This document shows positions 1-9,701 of a stretch of DNA of 64,000 nt, in pieces. Position numbers and translations under genes: made by a program. The notes beneath the pieces are model-generated. The model was not told the origin of the DNA and did no database searches. It saw only the letters and a list, made by a program, of their open reading frames with translations. Location: assembly GCA_022844165.1 (NCBI GenBank), contig JALHMH010000008.1, positions 62,001 to 126,000 on the forward strand, given 5' to 3'. This DNA comes from Lysobacterales bacterium. GTDB lineage: Bacteria > Pseudomonadota > Gammaproteobacteria > Xanthomonadales > SZUA-5. How positions within the stretch are numbered: position 1 is the stretch's first letter; every line of letters begins with the position of its first letter.

Positions 1-750
1 GATCCGGAAGCGCTGCATATCTGGCCGCGCGGTGGTTACATGTTGATCGCGCTGCCCAATCCAGATCGCAGTTTCACCGCCACGCTGTTTCTGGCCAATC
101 GGTCCGAGAATGGGGAGGCGAGCTTTGCAGCGCTGTCGGATGCAAACGCGGCCCAGCGGTTCTTTGCCGCACAATTCGCGGACGTATTGGGATCGATTCC
201 CGATTTTGATCGCCAGTGGACGGACCACCCGGTTGGCATTCTGGGAACCTTGCATTGTCCACGATGGCACCACGGCGATCGCGCGCTACTGATTGGCGAC
301 GCTGCCCACGCGATAGTGCCATTCCATGGTCAGGGTATGAACTGTGCGTTCGAAGATTGCGTTTCGTTGATCGACGGCATAGGCCACCACACGCCTGGTA
401 GCGCGATCGATTGGTCGGCAGTATTCGATCGATTCGATGCGGATCGTCGCCAGCACTGCGAGGCGATCGCAGCTATGGCCCTGGAAAACTACATCGAAAT
501 GCGCGACTCGGTCGCCGATCCTGCGTATCAGCTACGTCGCGCATTGGAACTGGAGCTGGCCCGTCGCCTGCCGGAATTTCGCCCTCGCTACGCTCAAGTC
601 ATGTTCACCAACATTCCCTACGCTCAAGCGCGTCAGAATGGCCGCGCCCAGGCAGAACTGATGAAGCGGCTGACCGAGGGCAAAACTCAGTTAAGCGAAA
701 TCGACATCGACGCTGCTACGGCTGCAGCTTTGCGCCTGCGCTCCGGCTAA
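1..750 (+). CDS. kmo: Kynurenine 3-monooxygenase, 3' part (5' end outside window)
   Basis: FAD- and NADPH-dependent aromatic hydroxylase that converts L-kynurenine to 3-hydroxykynurenine in tryptophan breakdown. The frame is open from base 1, so the N-terminal Rossmann part (GxGxxG) lies upstream; 249 residues remain. Seen here: the KMO hallmark HIWPRGGYMLIALPNPD at residues 6-22, and the second FAD motif GDAAHAIVPFHGQGMN near residue 99, which contacts the ribityl chain. The C-terminal tail is polar, without the membrane anchor of the eukaryotic enzyme. It converges on the histidine kinase gene and their 3' ends overlap by 35 bases. The HIWPRG block separates KMO from generic FAD monooxygenases, so I am fairly sure of the call; other genes of the kynurenine pathway are not visible in the window. 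Confidence 0.9.
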   Translation, partial: DPEALHIWPRGGYMLIALPNPDRSFTATLFLANRSENGEASFAALSDANAAQRFFAAQFADVLGSIPDFDRQWTDHPVGILGTLHCPRWHHGDRALLIGDAAHAIVPFHGQGMNCAFEDCVSLIDGIGHHTPGSAIDWSAVFDRFDADRRQHCEAIAAMALENYIEMRDSVADPAYQLRRALELELARRLPEFRPRYAQVMFTNIPYAQARQNGRAQAELMKRLTEGKTQLSEIDIDAATAAALRLRSG

Positions 751-3145
751 GCAACTCGTGCAAGGCAGCGCTGAGCTGTTCGATGCGAAAGGGTTTGCGC
801 ATGAACATTGTGACGTCGTCTTCGGCGCACAAGTCGGCTGCATGTTGTTTGGAATAGCCGCTGACGAACAGTACGGGCAGTGACGCCCGCACCTTGCGCA
901 ATTCGGCGGCGACAACTGAGCCGTCTTTGTCCGGCATCGTCATATCCACCACCGCAATATGAAAGCGATCGGGCTCATTCGCGAACGCAGCAACCGCATC
1001 GTCGCCGACCAGGTAGGCACTCACGTTGTAGCCACACTGTTCCAACATCACGACAGTAATTGCCAAAACGTCCTCATCATCATCGACGGCCAGCACTTCG
1101 ATCGACTCTGGACTGATTTGAATCGAAACTTGCTCTCGCTCGACCGAAGACGAAGGTGCTGGCGCATCGATCAACGGCAACAGCAGTTTGATTTCCGTCC
1201 CAATGCCCTCTTTTGTTGTCAGGCGGATCGAGCCGCCTGACTCACGGATGATGCCCTGCACGACCGAGAGCCCGAGCCCACGGCCGGTCGATTTGGTGGT
1301 AAAAAACGGCTCAAAAATCCGTCGGGCTGTCGCCTCATCCATTCCTGGGCCATCGTCTCGCACCGATACCTCGACATAGCGCTCCGCATCGGCAATGGGC
1401 CACTGCAGCGTGATCGGTCGTACGTCCTGAGATGTGACCGCTTGAGCGCGCAGCAACACGGTTCCGCCGCGTTCGCCGATAGCGTCAACGGCGTTTTGCA
1501 CAAAGTTGAGGATCACTTGTTCCAGTTGCGTCTCATCGCCCAGGACCCAGAGCGCCTGTTCGTCGACTTGATAGCGCAGGCGCACGAAGCGTCCGGCGGA
1601 TGCTTTGAGCAAGGGTTCCATGTCATCCAGCAACCTTGCTACATTCAGCGGAGAACGTCGTCCGGATGATTTGCCCGCATAGGCAAGCATACGTTCGGTC
1701 AGGCCCTCCATCCGCGCCATAACGCTCTCGACGGTATGTAGATACTGTCCCAGGGGCGACTCATGGTTCACTGCCGATAAAGCGAGATTCAACTGCCCCA
1801 GGGCGGCCATCAGCATGTTATTGAGGTCGTGTGCGATGCCGCTGGCCATGACGCCGAGGCTTTCTGCCTTTTGCGCTTGATACACCTGACGCTGCAAGCT
1901 GTCGCGCTCAGCAAGTTGCCGATAATCGTCGGTTTTGTCTTGCAAAACGGCGAGGAAGGTTCCGTTCGTATCGGCGGCGTTCTGGCGCTCCAGTCGCATA
2001 TGCGCGCGCAGCCATCGTTCGCTACCATCTGGCAATAAGATGGGATAGTCGATGGTGTCATGCTCGCCGCCACGCAGCAACGCAAAAATCCGATCGCGCA
2101 ATAGATCGCGATAGTTGGGTGCTACCAATGCGAGGAGTTCTTCGGTGCTCACGATGTGAGGATGGGCTTGCCCATAAAGTTCCGAGTACGCCCCAACCAT
2201 CTCCGATCGCATTGATGAGCGGTCGACGCGCAACGCGCCGACGTGAGCATCGCGCAAGATCCGATCGAGCCATTGGTGGCGGTCGATCAAGGACTGGCGT
2301 TCGTGTTGCACACCGCTGGCATTGGTGCCGACAAAAACAAAGTGCCGCTGGCGCTCACCCGGGGCCGTAAAGGTGCTTGCATCGACATTCAACCAGCATT
2401 CTTCGCCCGATCGTCGGCGCATGCGCCAAGTCGTATTGAGCGCACCCTTGGCCAACAGTTGCCGTGCAAATTGCGCACGATATTCGATGCCCTCCGGGAA
2501 ACATAAGTCGATGATATTCAGGCTCAGCGTCTCCGAAGGAGACGCTCCAACTGCGTGGCTGAACGCCTCGTTGGCCATGACCACCTGGCCCCTGGGATCG
2601 AGCATCCAAATGCAGGCGGTAGACGTATTCAAGAACGATTCGAGCCGAGCCGCAGCACGCTGCGACTCGTACTCTGCGGTGACATCACGAGAGACGCCAA
2701 TGACACGGGCGACCTTTCCATTCGGACCTCGCTGGACCACGGACGCCGATCGCAGCCATCGTATCTGGCCGTCGATATGAACCCGGAAGTCCACAGTCGG
2801 CAGTACGCCATCTTCAGGGTTCGTCCAGCGCTCGCGCAACCACTGTCGGTCGTCGACGTGCACCGATTTGAGCCAGTCGTCGATTTTGACTGGCACTTCG
2901 ATCGTCTGGGGAATGCCGAGCAGCCGCCGGTAACCGGGAGAGGCATGAAACTCGACGCCCGGACGCCAGCTAAAGAACTCCACATCAGCGACGTGCAGTA
3001 ACAGGCGCAGCTGTTCGTTGTCGGCAGTCAGGTCATCGATCAGTCGCTTCCGCTCTTCAGCGAAAGCGCGCTCCCGATCGGCCAGAGCTGTCGTCAGCTG
3101 CTCGACTTGCGAGCGCAATTGGTTGATCAACTTCGACGCAGCCAA
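716..3145 (-). CDS. PAS-domain hybrid sensor histidine kinase with C-terminal receiver
   Basis: Cytosolic hybrid histidine kinase of 809 residues with no membrane segment. It starts with a short coiled coil (1-50), followed by three PAS-like sensor segments (about 53-160, 165-285, 288-405). The HisKA box has its phospho-acceptor His at about 439 (GIAHDLNNML). The HATPase domain shows N (NFVQNAVDAIG, near 551), G1 (DDGPGMD), F (FEPFFTTK) and G2 (GRGLGLSV) boxes. A receiver domain (about 683-800) has acidic DDDED, phospho-Asp 734 (VVDMTMPDKDG) and Lys 784. The start is TTG at 3145, inside the 3' end of the acetyltransferase gene (19-base overlap), so it is probably translated by coupling as the last gene of a four-gene minus-strand unit. 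Its ligand and output partner cannot be told; there is no separate response regulator next to it. Confidence 0.9.
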   Translation of the reverse strand: MAASKLINQLRSQVEQLTTALADRERAFAEERKRLIDDLTADNEQLRLLLHVADVEFFSWRPGVEFHASPGYRRLLGIPQTIEVPVKIDDWLKSVHVDDRQWLRERWTNPEDGVLPTVDFRVHIDGQIRWLRSASVVQRGPNGKVARVIGVSRDVTAEYESQRAAARLESFLNTSTACIWMLDPRGQVVMANEAFSHAVGASPSETLSLNIIDLCFPEGIEYRAQFARQLLAKGALNTTWRMRRRSGEECWLNVDASTFTAPGERQRHFVFVGTNASGVQHERQSLIDRHQWLDRILRDAHVGALRVDRSSMRSEMVGAYSELYGQAHPHIVSTEELLALVAPNYRDLLRDRIFALLRGGEHDTIDYPILLPDGSERWLRAHMRLERQNAADTNGTFLAVLQDKTDDYRQLAERDSLQRQVYQAQKAESLGVMASGIAHDLNNMLMAALGQLNLALSAVNHESPLGQYLHTVESVMARMEGLTERMLAYAGKSSGRRSPLNVARLLDDMEPLLKASAGRFVRLRYQVDEQALWVLGDETQLEQVILNFVQNAVDAIGERGGTVLLRAQAVTSQDVRPITLQWPIADAERYVEVSVRDDGPGMDEATARRIFEPFFTTKSTGRGLGLSVVQGIIRESGGSIRLTTKEGIGTEIKLLLPLIDAPAPSSSVEREQVSIQISPESIEVLAVDDDEDVLAITVVMLEQCGYNVSAYLVGDDAVAAFANEPDRFHIAVVDMTMPDKDGSVVAAELRKVRASLPVLFVSGYSKQHAADLCAEDDVTMFMRKPFRIEQLSAALHELLSRSAGAKLQP

Positions 3146-3711
3146 AACTGCATCTCCTTGGCGCTTTCTTGCGCCTCTCCTAGTTCACGCCAGGAAAATT
3201 GTGCCTTCATCGCTGGCACAGGATGATAGCCCCGCGAATGCCAGAACGTGTCCAGCGAACGCGCCAATGCGGGGCGCCGCGGATCGGCCGGATGACGAAC
3301 CACTGCGCAGAATGCCGTGATCGGATAACCCAACTCTTTTGCGCAGCGCTCGCGTTCATCGAAAAAACGATGCCCGATGCCACGGCCGCGCCAGGTGTCG
3401 AGCAACACCGACTCGCCAAAGTAAAACACCTGGTCGATCGCTACGCCGGCATGCTCGAAGGGCGCGCGACAGTGGTCCGGCTCGTCTTTGAGCGGCACGC
3501 CGGTGGCGCATCCCACCAGGTCAATGCCGTCGAATGCCAGGACAAATACCGCATCAGGCGATGCTGCATAGGTGCTCAGATAATTCTGCTCGTACTGAGC
3601 ATCGCCATCGTACAGGTACGGCCACTGTCGGAACACTTGCATACGCAACGTGGCGAGTTGTGGCAAGACCGATCTCGCTTCGTCGCCCGTAGCTGTACGG
3701 ATGGAAATCAT
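3127..3711 (-). CDS. GNAT-family N-acetyltransferase
   Basis: Predicted acetyl-CoA-dependent acetyltransferase of 194 residues. The acetyl-CoA pyrophosphate loop is seen as RGRGIGHRFF (R-x-x-G-x-G type) after a beta strand ending SVLLDTW. An upstream in-frame start at 3738 exists, but the ATG at 3711 overlaps the stop of the glycerophosphodiesterase gene as ATGA, so I take 3711. The N terminus (MISIRTATGDEARSV) is typical of the fold. The sequence resembles the PA4866-independent, uncharacterised GNAT proteins with FYFGES and DERERCAKELG segments; the acceptor substrate cannot be told. It lies second to last in the unit ExoD-GDPD-GNAT-kinase. Confidence 0.8.
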   Translation of the reverse strand: MISIRTATGDEARSVLPQLATLRMQVFRQWPYLYDGDAQYEQNYLSTYAASPDAVFVLAFDGIDLVGCATGVPLKDEPDHCRAPFEHAGVAIDQVFYFGESVLLDTWRGRGIGHRFFDERERCAKELGYPITAFCAVVRHPADPRRPALARSLDTFWHSRGYHPVPAMKAQFSWRELGEAQESAKEMQFWLRRS

Positions 3712-4625
3712 CGCATCGCTCGCTCGCGGGCGAGCCACAATGTGGCCGGAAAGTCACCGAACAGGCCGTCGCACCCGGCGCCATAGGCGCGAAAGGCAGT
3801 CTCCTCCGGGTCAGCGCCCGGGGTCTCGTCGTCATCGCGAAAGGTCCACGCATGAATCGCCTGTCCTCGTTGATGCGCTGCCTCGATGAACTGTGCGCCG
3901 CCATCGAGCGCGGTTCTGGCGATGCCATACCCGTCGACGCCATCGACCAGTGCCAGTGGCAAGTCAGTGCAGAGCAACGTGGTTCGCAAACCAAGCATGC
4001 GCTTGACTTCGATCAGCGTCTTCAGGTCAAAACACTGCACCCACACCGGTGCATTCGCACCCCAGCCGAAAGCGGCAAGATCCTTCGCAAGCGAGTGCAC
4101 CATCGACATCCCTTGCGCCGCGAAGTAGTCCGGGTGTTTAAGTTCAGGATAAACCAGGAGCGGGCGATCGCGGCGCCGGCGTTCCTGGTCCAGGAGCAGC
4201 AGCACGTCGGCAAAGCTCGGAATCCGATAAGCGCCGCTGCGCTCCATGGGGCGATCTGGGCGCGGCTGGATCGCCCGAAGTTGCGCTAACTCACCGGCGG
4301 CAAAGTCGCTCACCCACCAGTCGTCGCGGCCTTCGTCATGGCGACAGCGAGCTGCGAACTCGGGGCGCTCCGCGATATCAGTCGAACGCCGCAGGGTCAA
4401 ATCATGGCGCGCATGCAATATGCCATCGCCGCTCAACACCAGGTCGGGCTCGATCACATCGGCACCCTGCTCGATCGCCAGCGCATAACCCGGCAGCGTA
4501 TGTTCCGGCACAAGGCCGCTCGCGCCGCGGTGCGCGATCACCCAGGGTTTTGCGAATGGTTGCCAGCGCTGCACAAGTGCTCTCGAATACCGACAGTCGC
4601 CGAGACTAAGCCAGAAATGCGCCAC
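3708..4625 (-). CDS. Glycerophosphodiester phosphodiesterase
   Basis: Hydrolyses glycerophosphodiesters to glycerol-3-phosphate and the head-group alcohol. The family fold starts at about residue 28 with WVIAHRGASG, followed by PEHTLPGY, the metal-binding E-x-D pair in IEPDLVLSGDG and the second His in ARHDLTL. The C terminus holds HAWTFRDDD and GCDGLFGDFP, as in family members. The protein is cytosolic: no signal peptide is seen, which fits UgpQ-like rather than periplasmic GlpQ enzymes. The start is a GTG at 4625; a later start just before the catalytic core cannot be excluded. It lies 33 bases after the ExoD-like gene and overlaps the next gene by four bases. Confidence 0.9.
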   Translation of the reverse strand: MAHFWLSLGDCRYSRALVQRWQPFAKPWVIAHRGASGLVPEHTLPGYALAIEQGADVIEPDLVLSGDGILHARHDLTLRRSTDIAERPEFAARCRHDEGRDDWWVSDFAAGELAQLRAIQPRPDRPMERSGAYRIPSFADVLLLLDQERRRRDRPLLVYPELKHPDYFAAQGMSMVHSLAKDLAAFGWGANAPVWVQCFDLKTLIEVKRMLGLRTTLLCTDLPLALVDGVDGYGIARTALDGGAQFIEAAHQRGQAIHAWTFRDDDETPGADPEETAFRAYGAGCDGLFGDFPATLWLARERAMR

Positions 4626-4658
4626 ATCGGCGGCTCGGCCACGCTAATTTGCAATCGC

Positions 4659-5309
4659 CTACGCAGAAGCGAGAAATGGTAACCAGTGTGCCAGCCAGGT
4701 TGCCGCTTCGGCACCTAGAAAATACACTGCATAAAAGAAGCCACCAAAGTAGACGGCACTGGCAATCAACCAAAAAACCGACATCGGCACCATCCAGCCA
4801 TCGCGCTCCAGGATGGCCACGGCACCAAACAAGCAGCCGAGCGCTGGAATCGTATTGTTGAACGGCAGGACCGGAACTGGAATCGCAAGCAGTACACCGC
4901 CAGTGAGGATCAGTGCGCCGCATAAACGCTCGCCTGTGCGCCCGTCAACCCATCCTGTCAGGCGCTCGCGCGTCAGTTTCGCCAGCATACGAATGACAAA
5001 TTGGCATACGCCCAATAAGCGCTCCCAGGCTTTGCGCGAAGGTTTGATGGCGTAAATGCGGTCGGGCAACCATAACTTGGTTCGTCCTTGGTACAACTGC
5101 CATCCCAGAGAGGCCAGTACCAGGCCACCCGCTGTGGACACTGGCCCCAGCGTCACCGGTGTCAAGAACGGCAAGGACAGCAGAACAGCCGACAGTGCTA
5201 ATGCAGATGTGCTCAAGCTCGCGAGCACTTCGCCCAGACTTAGGCTCTCGTGTTCAGCGCGTTCCACGCACTGCTCGAGTACACGAATCAAGGTTTGCCG
5301 ATGTTCCAT
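4659..5309 (-). CDS. ExoD-family membrane protein
   Basis: Integral membrane protein of 216 residues related to ExoD, a family first linked to exopolysaccharide synthesis and alkali tolerance in rhizobia; its biochemical role is not settled. Seen: a soluble N terminus (MEHRQTLIRVLEQ...ESLSLGEVLASLS), a hydrophobic pair with the typical LLSLPFLTP and GPVSTAGG segments, and three more membrane segments near the C terminus (GALILTGGVLLAIPVPVLPF, AIPALGCLFG-type, VFWLIASAVYFGGFFYAVYF region). The ATG at 5309 is chosen over a TTG at 5330. It is the first gene of the minus-strand unit that runs down to the histidine kinase. Confidence 0.8.
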   Translation of the reverse strand: MEHRQTLIRVLEQCVERAEHESLSLGEVLASLSTSALALSAVLLSLPFLTPVTLGPVSTAGGLVLASLGWQLYQGRTKLWLPDRIYAIKPSRKAWERLLGVCQFVIRMLAKLTRERLTGWVDGRTGERLCGALILTGGVLLAIPVPVLPFNNTIPALGCLFGAVAILERDGWMVPMSVFWLIASAVYFGGFFYAVYFLGAEAATWLAHWLPFLASA

Positions 5310-5439
5310 TGCGCAGGCGCCACCAATCAAGAAGCGCCGGAGAATAGACGTTCGCTGTGACCGGGGAGCGGTTCGAATCGCCAGCAGAAGGCCAAGTGCA
5401 TAACGGAATCGCTGATCGACGCCGATAATTCAAGCGATC

Positions 5440-6294
5440 TTAGGTTTGCGCCAGGACGGGGAACTTGTGAGGCGCGATGGGCGACATGCCGCGAACAAAC
5501 AGATATGGATCGGGATCAACGCCTGTGGCTTTTGCGCAAGGCCAGAGTCGATCCGGACAAAAGCCAAATCGGAGACGTCGGACAGGGCGCTCGATGAGCC
5601 GCGGCAGGTATTCCGTCAGATCGACTGGATGGCGGCTGATGACGTCCAGCAGATACAAGGTATCGTCGGCTTGTTGGGAAAAGACGAATGTCTCATCGTC
5701 TAACTGGCGCGGCGCCGAGACAAAGCCATTCGCCAGATACCACTGCACGATTGGGCCATGTTGCACGCAGGCAAAGCGCTCGCTGATCGGCGTTGTCGCC
5801 AGGGCATTCAGTTGCTCGCGCAGTCGGGCGTCAGTCGGGTCGATCGCCGGGGCCAACGTCGAAGGCTGGATGTCGACATCGGCAAAAAACAGAGATTCCT
5901 CGCGCGGCTCAAATCCGTATCGTGGATAGAATCCCAGAACGTCCGGGTTGGCGAACAGCAGCGCCGGGTCGTCGCCGACGATTTCCAGCGCGCTTGTCAT
6001 CAAAATCTGCGCGAGCCCTTGCCTGCGCGCTTCCGGGCGCACGCCGACAGCGCCGAACTGCCAGGCGCGCTTGCGGCCACCATCGAGCACCAGATGCATG
6101 GTTTGAAGCGAAACATTGGCCACGATGTCATCGCCCTCGAACCAGGACAATGTCCGGTAGTCTTCGGTCCACTGTTGCCACTCAATCCAGCGCTCGAAAC
6201 CGGCGCTCGGAAACACGGCACGGACATAGCGGCAGAAAGCGGCTTTGTCGAGAGCCGAGCTGTCCTGGCGAAGTTCACGGATCGGCATCGCCAT
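5440..6294 (-). CDS. GNAT-family acetyltransferase, two-part
   Basis: Protein of 284 residues. The first half is a GNAT acetyltransferase: AFCRYVRAVFPSAGF, then the acetyl-CoA-binding VRPEARRQGLAQILM and the strand/loop NPDVLGFYPRYGFEP that is common in GNAT enzymes. The second half (from about residue 145) has no motif I recognise and may be a degenerate second domain or substrate lid. The frame is open to 6402, but the upstream residues are arginine- and proline-rich without family look; the ATG at 6294 (with another at 6288) follows a purine-rich AGAGAA. It stands alone between nlpD and the ExoD unit, all on the minus strand. Confidence 0.75.
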   Translation of the reverse strand: MAMPIRELRQDSSALDKAAFCRYVRAVFPSAGFERWIEWQQWTEDYRTLSWFEGDDIVANVSLQTMHLVLDGGRKRAWQFGAVGVRPEARRQGLAQILMTSALEIVGDDPALLFANPDVLGFYPRYGFEPREESLFFADVDIQPSTLAPAIDPTDARLREQLNALATTPISERFACVQHGPIVQWYLANGFVSAPRQLDDETFVFSQQADDTLYLLDVISRHPVDLTEYLPRLIERPVRRLRFGFCPDRLWPCAKATGVDPDPYLFVRGMSPIAPHKFPVLAQT

Positions 6295-6400
6295 TTCTCT
6301 AGACCAGGCACAAAGTCTGCTGCGTGGATTCCAGCCCCCACTCACTCGACATGAGTTCCCTTTTTTGCCACATCTGTGATTTGCCGAGCTGAGCCCAGGC

Positions 6401-6419
6401 ACCCGGCAAAACGCCGGGT
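6401..6419. terminator. GC hairpin downstream of nlpD
   Basis: Perfect 7-bp stem ACCCGGC / GCCGGGT with a five-base loop, 59 bases past the nlpD stop. There is no clear T-run on either side, so it is at most a weak or factor-assisted terminator, or an mRNA-stabilising hairpin. Confidence 0.35.
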
Positions 6420-6477
6420 CTAAAAGCCAATCCGGACACGAATTCTCAATGGACTCACGTGACGCAGATCGCTGCTT

Positions 6478-7512
6478 TCAACGCCGCGGCAACAGCGGCA
6501 TCGGGTCTACCGGTTTGCCATTGCGCCGAATTTCGAAGTGCACAAGCACTCGATTGGCGGCGTTTTTGCCCATTTCGGCGATCTTCTGACCGGCTTTGAC
6601 CTTATCGCCTTCCTTCACCAGCCGCACTCGATTGTGGCCGTAAGCACTCAACAGTTCAGGCGAGTGCTTGATGATGATCAGTTCGCCATAACCAATCAAT
6701 CCGGCGCCGCTGTACACCACTTCGCCGTCGCGCGACGCGACGATGGATGCGCCCGGTTCGCCAGCGATGTCGATGCCCTGGCGCGTCGGATCGCCCGCTG
6801 CGTAGGTTACGACGACGCGCCCCTGGGCGGGCCAGATCCAGCCCGCCGAGCTGGGTTGCTCGATAGACACCGGCTTGGGCGCTGCACTGGGCGTCGCGCC
6901 GGCCGCTGTGTTCGCACCAGTCGCTGGGGTGGTGTCAGTCGCTGCCGTCGCAGGCGCGGTAATTGGGGCAACTGCGGGCGCAACGACGGGCTCTGGGGCG
7001 CTCGTGATCGGCGTTTCGGCGGGCGTCGGCGCGGGTGGAGCGGCAATGCCATCCAGTGGGACAGCGCCCTCAGGTACGGTGACGCCGTACCGTTGGTCAA
7101 ACCCCGGATCGCGTGGGCCAACCACCGCGCCGCCAACCCGTTCGCCGCCGACGGGCATTGGTGCACTGGCGATCGGCGCAACAGCCGACGTCGGCTGCTC
7201 TGCCACCGGAGGGGAGGGTGCTTCGGCCGTGACTGCCGGCTGGCCTTCGTTGCTGGCGACTTGCAGGCGCTGTCTTGGGTAGATGGTATATGGCGCTTCG
7301 ATGCCGTTCCATGTCGCCAGATCGCGGTAGTCGACGCCGTACTGCACGGAAATTTTGTACAGCGTATCGCCTGCCTGGACCTCGTGATACCGCGGCGCAT
7401 CGCCGGATGCCTGTATCGCTGGCGGCGGCTCGGTCACTGCCGCCGGTCGCACGACGACCGACTGTTGGCAAGCCGCCAAACTCAGCAGAATCAGCGGTCC
7501 CAGTGCTCTCAT
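6478..7512 (-). CDS. nlpD: NlpD-type LysM / degenerate M23 lipoprotein
   Basis: Outer-membrane lipoprotein that in the known family activates the cell-wall amidase AmiC at the septum. With the ATG at 7512 (ATGA overlap with pcm) the protein has 344 residues and a clean lipoprotein signal, [15 protein letters not shown], with lipidated Cys 15. A LysM domain follows (about 42-86, [18 protein letters not shown]). A long Ala/Pro/Thr-rich linker leads to an M23/LytM fold (about 225-340). As in E. coli NlpD the catalytic residues are lost: [11 protein letters not shown] lacks the first His and VLVHFEIR keeps only one His of HxH, so a regulatory rather than hydrolytic role fits. It is third in surE-pcm-nlpD; rpoS, usually next in gammaproteobacteria, is absent. 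Confidence 0.92.
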   Translation of the reverse strand: MRALGPLILLSLAACQQSVVVRPAAVTEPPPAIQASGDAPRYHEVQAGDTLYKISVQYGVDYRDLATWNGIEAPYTIYPRQRLQVASNEGQPAVTAEAPSPPVAEQPTSAVAPIASAPMPVGGERVGGAVVGPRDPGFDQRYGVTVPEGAVPLDGIAAPPAPTPAETPITSAPEPVVAPAVAPITAPATAATDTTPATGANTAAGATPSAAPKPVSIEQPSSAGWIWPAQGRVVVTYAAGDPTRQGIDIAGEPGASIVASRDGEVVYSGAGLIGYGELIIIKHSPELLSAYGHNRVRLVKEGDKVKAGQKIAEMGKNAANRVLVHFEIRRNGKPVDPMPLLPRR

Positions 7513-8183
7513 GCCACGCCCTTTACCCAGGGCACGAAACTGACCGCGCCGAGCGATTCTTTGGTCCATCCCTCTGTTCCCCTTGTCATCCGAACCAACG
7601 TTTGTTGTCCTGGCGGCCCGACCGGTGCGACCACGATACCGCCAACGCGGACCTGATCGAGCAGTGTCGGGTCGATGGATTCGCGCGCCGCAGTGGCCAG
7701 CACGGCATCGAAAGGTGCGCATTCAGGCCAGCCCACGTTGCCGTCGTCGTGTTTCGACCGAATGTTCAGTGCGAGTTTGCGAAAGCGCTTGCGCGCCAGT
7801 CGCAGCAGTTCGTCGATTCGCTCGATGGTGAAAACCTCTTTGAAAAGTGCCGCCAGCACCGCCGCCTGGTAACCCGATCCGGTGCCGATCTCGAGCACTT
7901 TTTCGACACGATCGACATGCAACGCCTGAGTCATCAGAGCGACGACATAGGGTTGCGAGATGGTCTGTCCCATGCCAATCGGTAACGCCGTGTCCTCGTA
8001 GGCGCGGCTCGCCAATGCCTCATCGATAAACAGATGCCGGGGCAGGGCACGCATGACTTCAAGCACAGCTTCGTCCTTAATGCCGCCCGCGCGCAAGCGC
8101 TCGATCAGACGATCGCGCGCGCGTTGACTGGTCATGCCGGCGCCTTTCATTGCAGACGGCGGCGGCGCGGTGAAGCGCGTCAT
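7509..8183 (-). CDS. pcm: Protein-L-isoaspartate O-methyltransferase
   Basis: Repairs damaged proteins by methylating L-isoaspartyl residues with S-adenosylmethionine. The protein has 224 residues from the ATG at 8183, which overlaps the surE stop as ATGA; the longer open frame upstream is only surE read in another frame. Family marks: [34 protein letters not shown] (in parts: [18 protein letters not shown]) and the SAM motif [17 protein letters not shown]. The C-terminal WVPWVKG-type end of the family is seen as [10 protein letters not shown]. Its place between surE and nlpD is the conserved stationary-phase survival operon. Confidence 0.95.
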   Translation of the reverse strand: MTRFTAPPPSAMKGAGMTSQRARDRLIERLRAGGIKDEAVLEVMRALPRHLFIDEALASRAYEDTALPIGMGQTISQPYVVALMTQALHVDRVEKVLEIGTGSGYQAAVLAALFKEVFTIERIDELLRLARKRFRKLALNIRSKHDDGNVGWPECAPFDAVLATAARESIDPTLLDQVRVGGIVVAPVGPPGQQTLVRMTRGTEGWTKESLGAVSFVPWVKGVA

Positions 8184-8956
8184 AGCGCCAACTCCGCACG
8201 CCCGCCGCTGGGATTGACCCAGGCACTGAGTTTTTCGAGCGCCGTGTAGCGCGTCAAATCCACCGTCAGCGGGGTAATGGAGACAAAACCGGTGCGCACG
8301 GCGTGAAAATCGGTTCCCGGGCCGGCATCTTGCTCCGGACCGGCAGGCCCGATCCACCAAACCGGCCGCCCGCGCGGATCGGTCTGCCGAATGCAGGCCT
8401 CGGATCGATGCCGATGGCCCAAACGTGTCACTTCAAAACCGCGGATCTCACTGACGGGGCGATCGGGCACGTTGACGTTGAGGATCGTGTCCGCTGGAAG
8501 AGGATCGGACAGCAGCCGCAACACCAACTTGACGGCGACTTGCGCGGCAGTTTCGTAGTGTCTGCCGAGGTGCTCGCTGGTCACCAGCGACATGGCGATC
8601 GCCGGCAAACCGAGAAATCTCCCTTCCATCGCCGCCGCCACGGTGCCCGAATAGAGCACGTCATCGCCCATATTTGCCGAGTTGTTGATGCCCGAAACGA
8701 CAATGTGCGGTAGTTCGTCGAGCAGTCCTGCCAAGGCCAGGTGCACACAATCGGTGGGAGTTCCGGCGACACGGTAGCGCCCGCCACCAAGCTCGAATGC
8801 GCGAATCGGTTGGTCGAGCGTCAGTGAATTGCTCGCGCCGCTGCGGTCGCGATCCGGGGCGACGACGCTGACGCGCCCCAGTGCACGCAGCGCGTCGCTC
8901 AAATGCGCTATCCCTGGCGCATCCACGCCGTCATCGTTGCTGACCAGTAAATGCAT
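8180..8956 (-). CDS. surE: 5'/3'-nucleotidase SurE
   Basis: Metal-dependent nucleoside monophosphatase of stationary-phase survival. The ATG at 8956 gives 258 residues and the family N terminus [16 protein letters not shown], with the metal-binding DD pair at 8-9. Other marks: [44 protein letters not shown] and ILNVNVPD, each matching the SurE active-site loops. It is the first gene of surE-pcm-nlpD. The gap of 90 bases to the divergent Smr gene must carry the promoters of both. Confidence 0.96.
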   Translation of the reverse strand: MHLLVSNDDGVDAPGIAHLSDALRALGRVSVVAPDRDRSGASNSLTLDQPIRAFELGGGRYRVAGTPTDCVHLALAGLLDELPHIVVSGINNSANMGDDVLYSGTVAAAMEGRFLGLPAIAMSLVTSEHLGRHYETAAQVAVKLVLRLLSDPLPADTILNVNVPDRPVSEIRGFEVTRLGHRHRSEACIRQTDPRGRPVWWIGPAGPEQDAGPGTDFHAVRTGFVSITPLTVDLTRYTALEKLSAWVNPSGGRAELAL

Positions 8957-9046
8957 CGCTGATACGCACCAACCGCTAGTCTTAATGCCCGGGATCATAC
9001 GCGGGGCGACGCAAGCATTAACGTCAAAGCGAAAACGCGCCGTATC

Positions 9047-9565
9047 GTGGTCAGCAATGACGACCGCGAACTTTTCCGTGGGGCCATAGGGCCGGTTCGG
9101 AAGCTTGATGCTGCGCCCGATCTGCGCCGGGAGACAGCGCCCCAGCCGGCGCCGCTGCCCGTACAGTCGGAGGCGGACGAACGTGCCGTAATCCGCGAAC
9201 TACTGGCCAGCGATGAAACTGCCAGTGGCGCCACGAGTGGCGAAGCGTTGAACTTTTTGCAAAACGGTTACCCGCCCAGGCTGCTCAAGCAACTGCGCCG
9301 TGGCCAGTTCCGAATCGAAGACGAGATCGACCTGCATCACTTGCGGGTCACGGAGGCTAAACAAGTGCTCGCCGAGTTCTTTGCCGCTGCGCGAAATCAC
9401 CGTCGCCGCTGCCTGCGAATCGTCCACGGCAAGGGCCGCAGTGGTGAGGGTATTCTCAAGTCATTGGTGGATGGCTGGTTACGGCAGCGCAGCGAGGTTA
9501 TCGGCTTTGTCTCCGCACGCCCGGCCGAAGGTGGTACTGGCGCCGTTCTCATCCTGCTGAAATAA
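9047..9565 (+). CDS. Smr-domain protein (SmrA/B-like)
   Basis: Protein of 172 residues with a C-terminal Smr domain, a fold shared with MutS2 that nicks DNA or cleaves RNA; SmrB acts on mRNA at collided ribosomes. Seen: [21 protein letters not shown] (metal/DxH motif DLHH), [19 protein letters not shown] (HGKG motif) and the final [11 protein letters not shown]. The N terminus [13 protein letters not shown] is usual for proteobacterial Smr proteins. There is no in-frame ATG; the GTG at 9047 fits the family start best. It is divergent from surE. Confidence 0.88.
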   Translation: MVSNDDRELFRGAIGPVRKLDAAPDLRRETAPQPAPLPVQSEADERAVIRELLASDETASGATSGEALNFLQNGYPPRLLKQLRRGQFRIEDEIDLHHLRVTEAKQVLAEFFAAARNHRRRCLRIVHGKGRSGEGILKSLVDGWLRQRSEVIGFVSARPAEGGTGAVLILLK

Positions 9566-9701
9566 CCTGCCCGGAACGATGGCGATAATCCTCAGGGGCT
9601 GCGGGCTTGACCTTGGCGCCGCGACCAGTCCACGATAGGTCATTGATCGCGAATCTGTGGCTTTTTGAGATCGCAGAGTGATTTCCAAGAGGGGTTGAAA
9701 A

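Noticed and set aside
6538..7656. Open frame of 372 codons on the plus strand
   Set aside because: Antisense to nlpD and the end of pcm; Arg/Gly/Cys-rich composition without motif.
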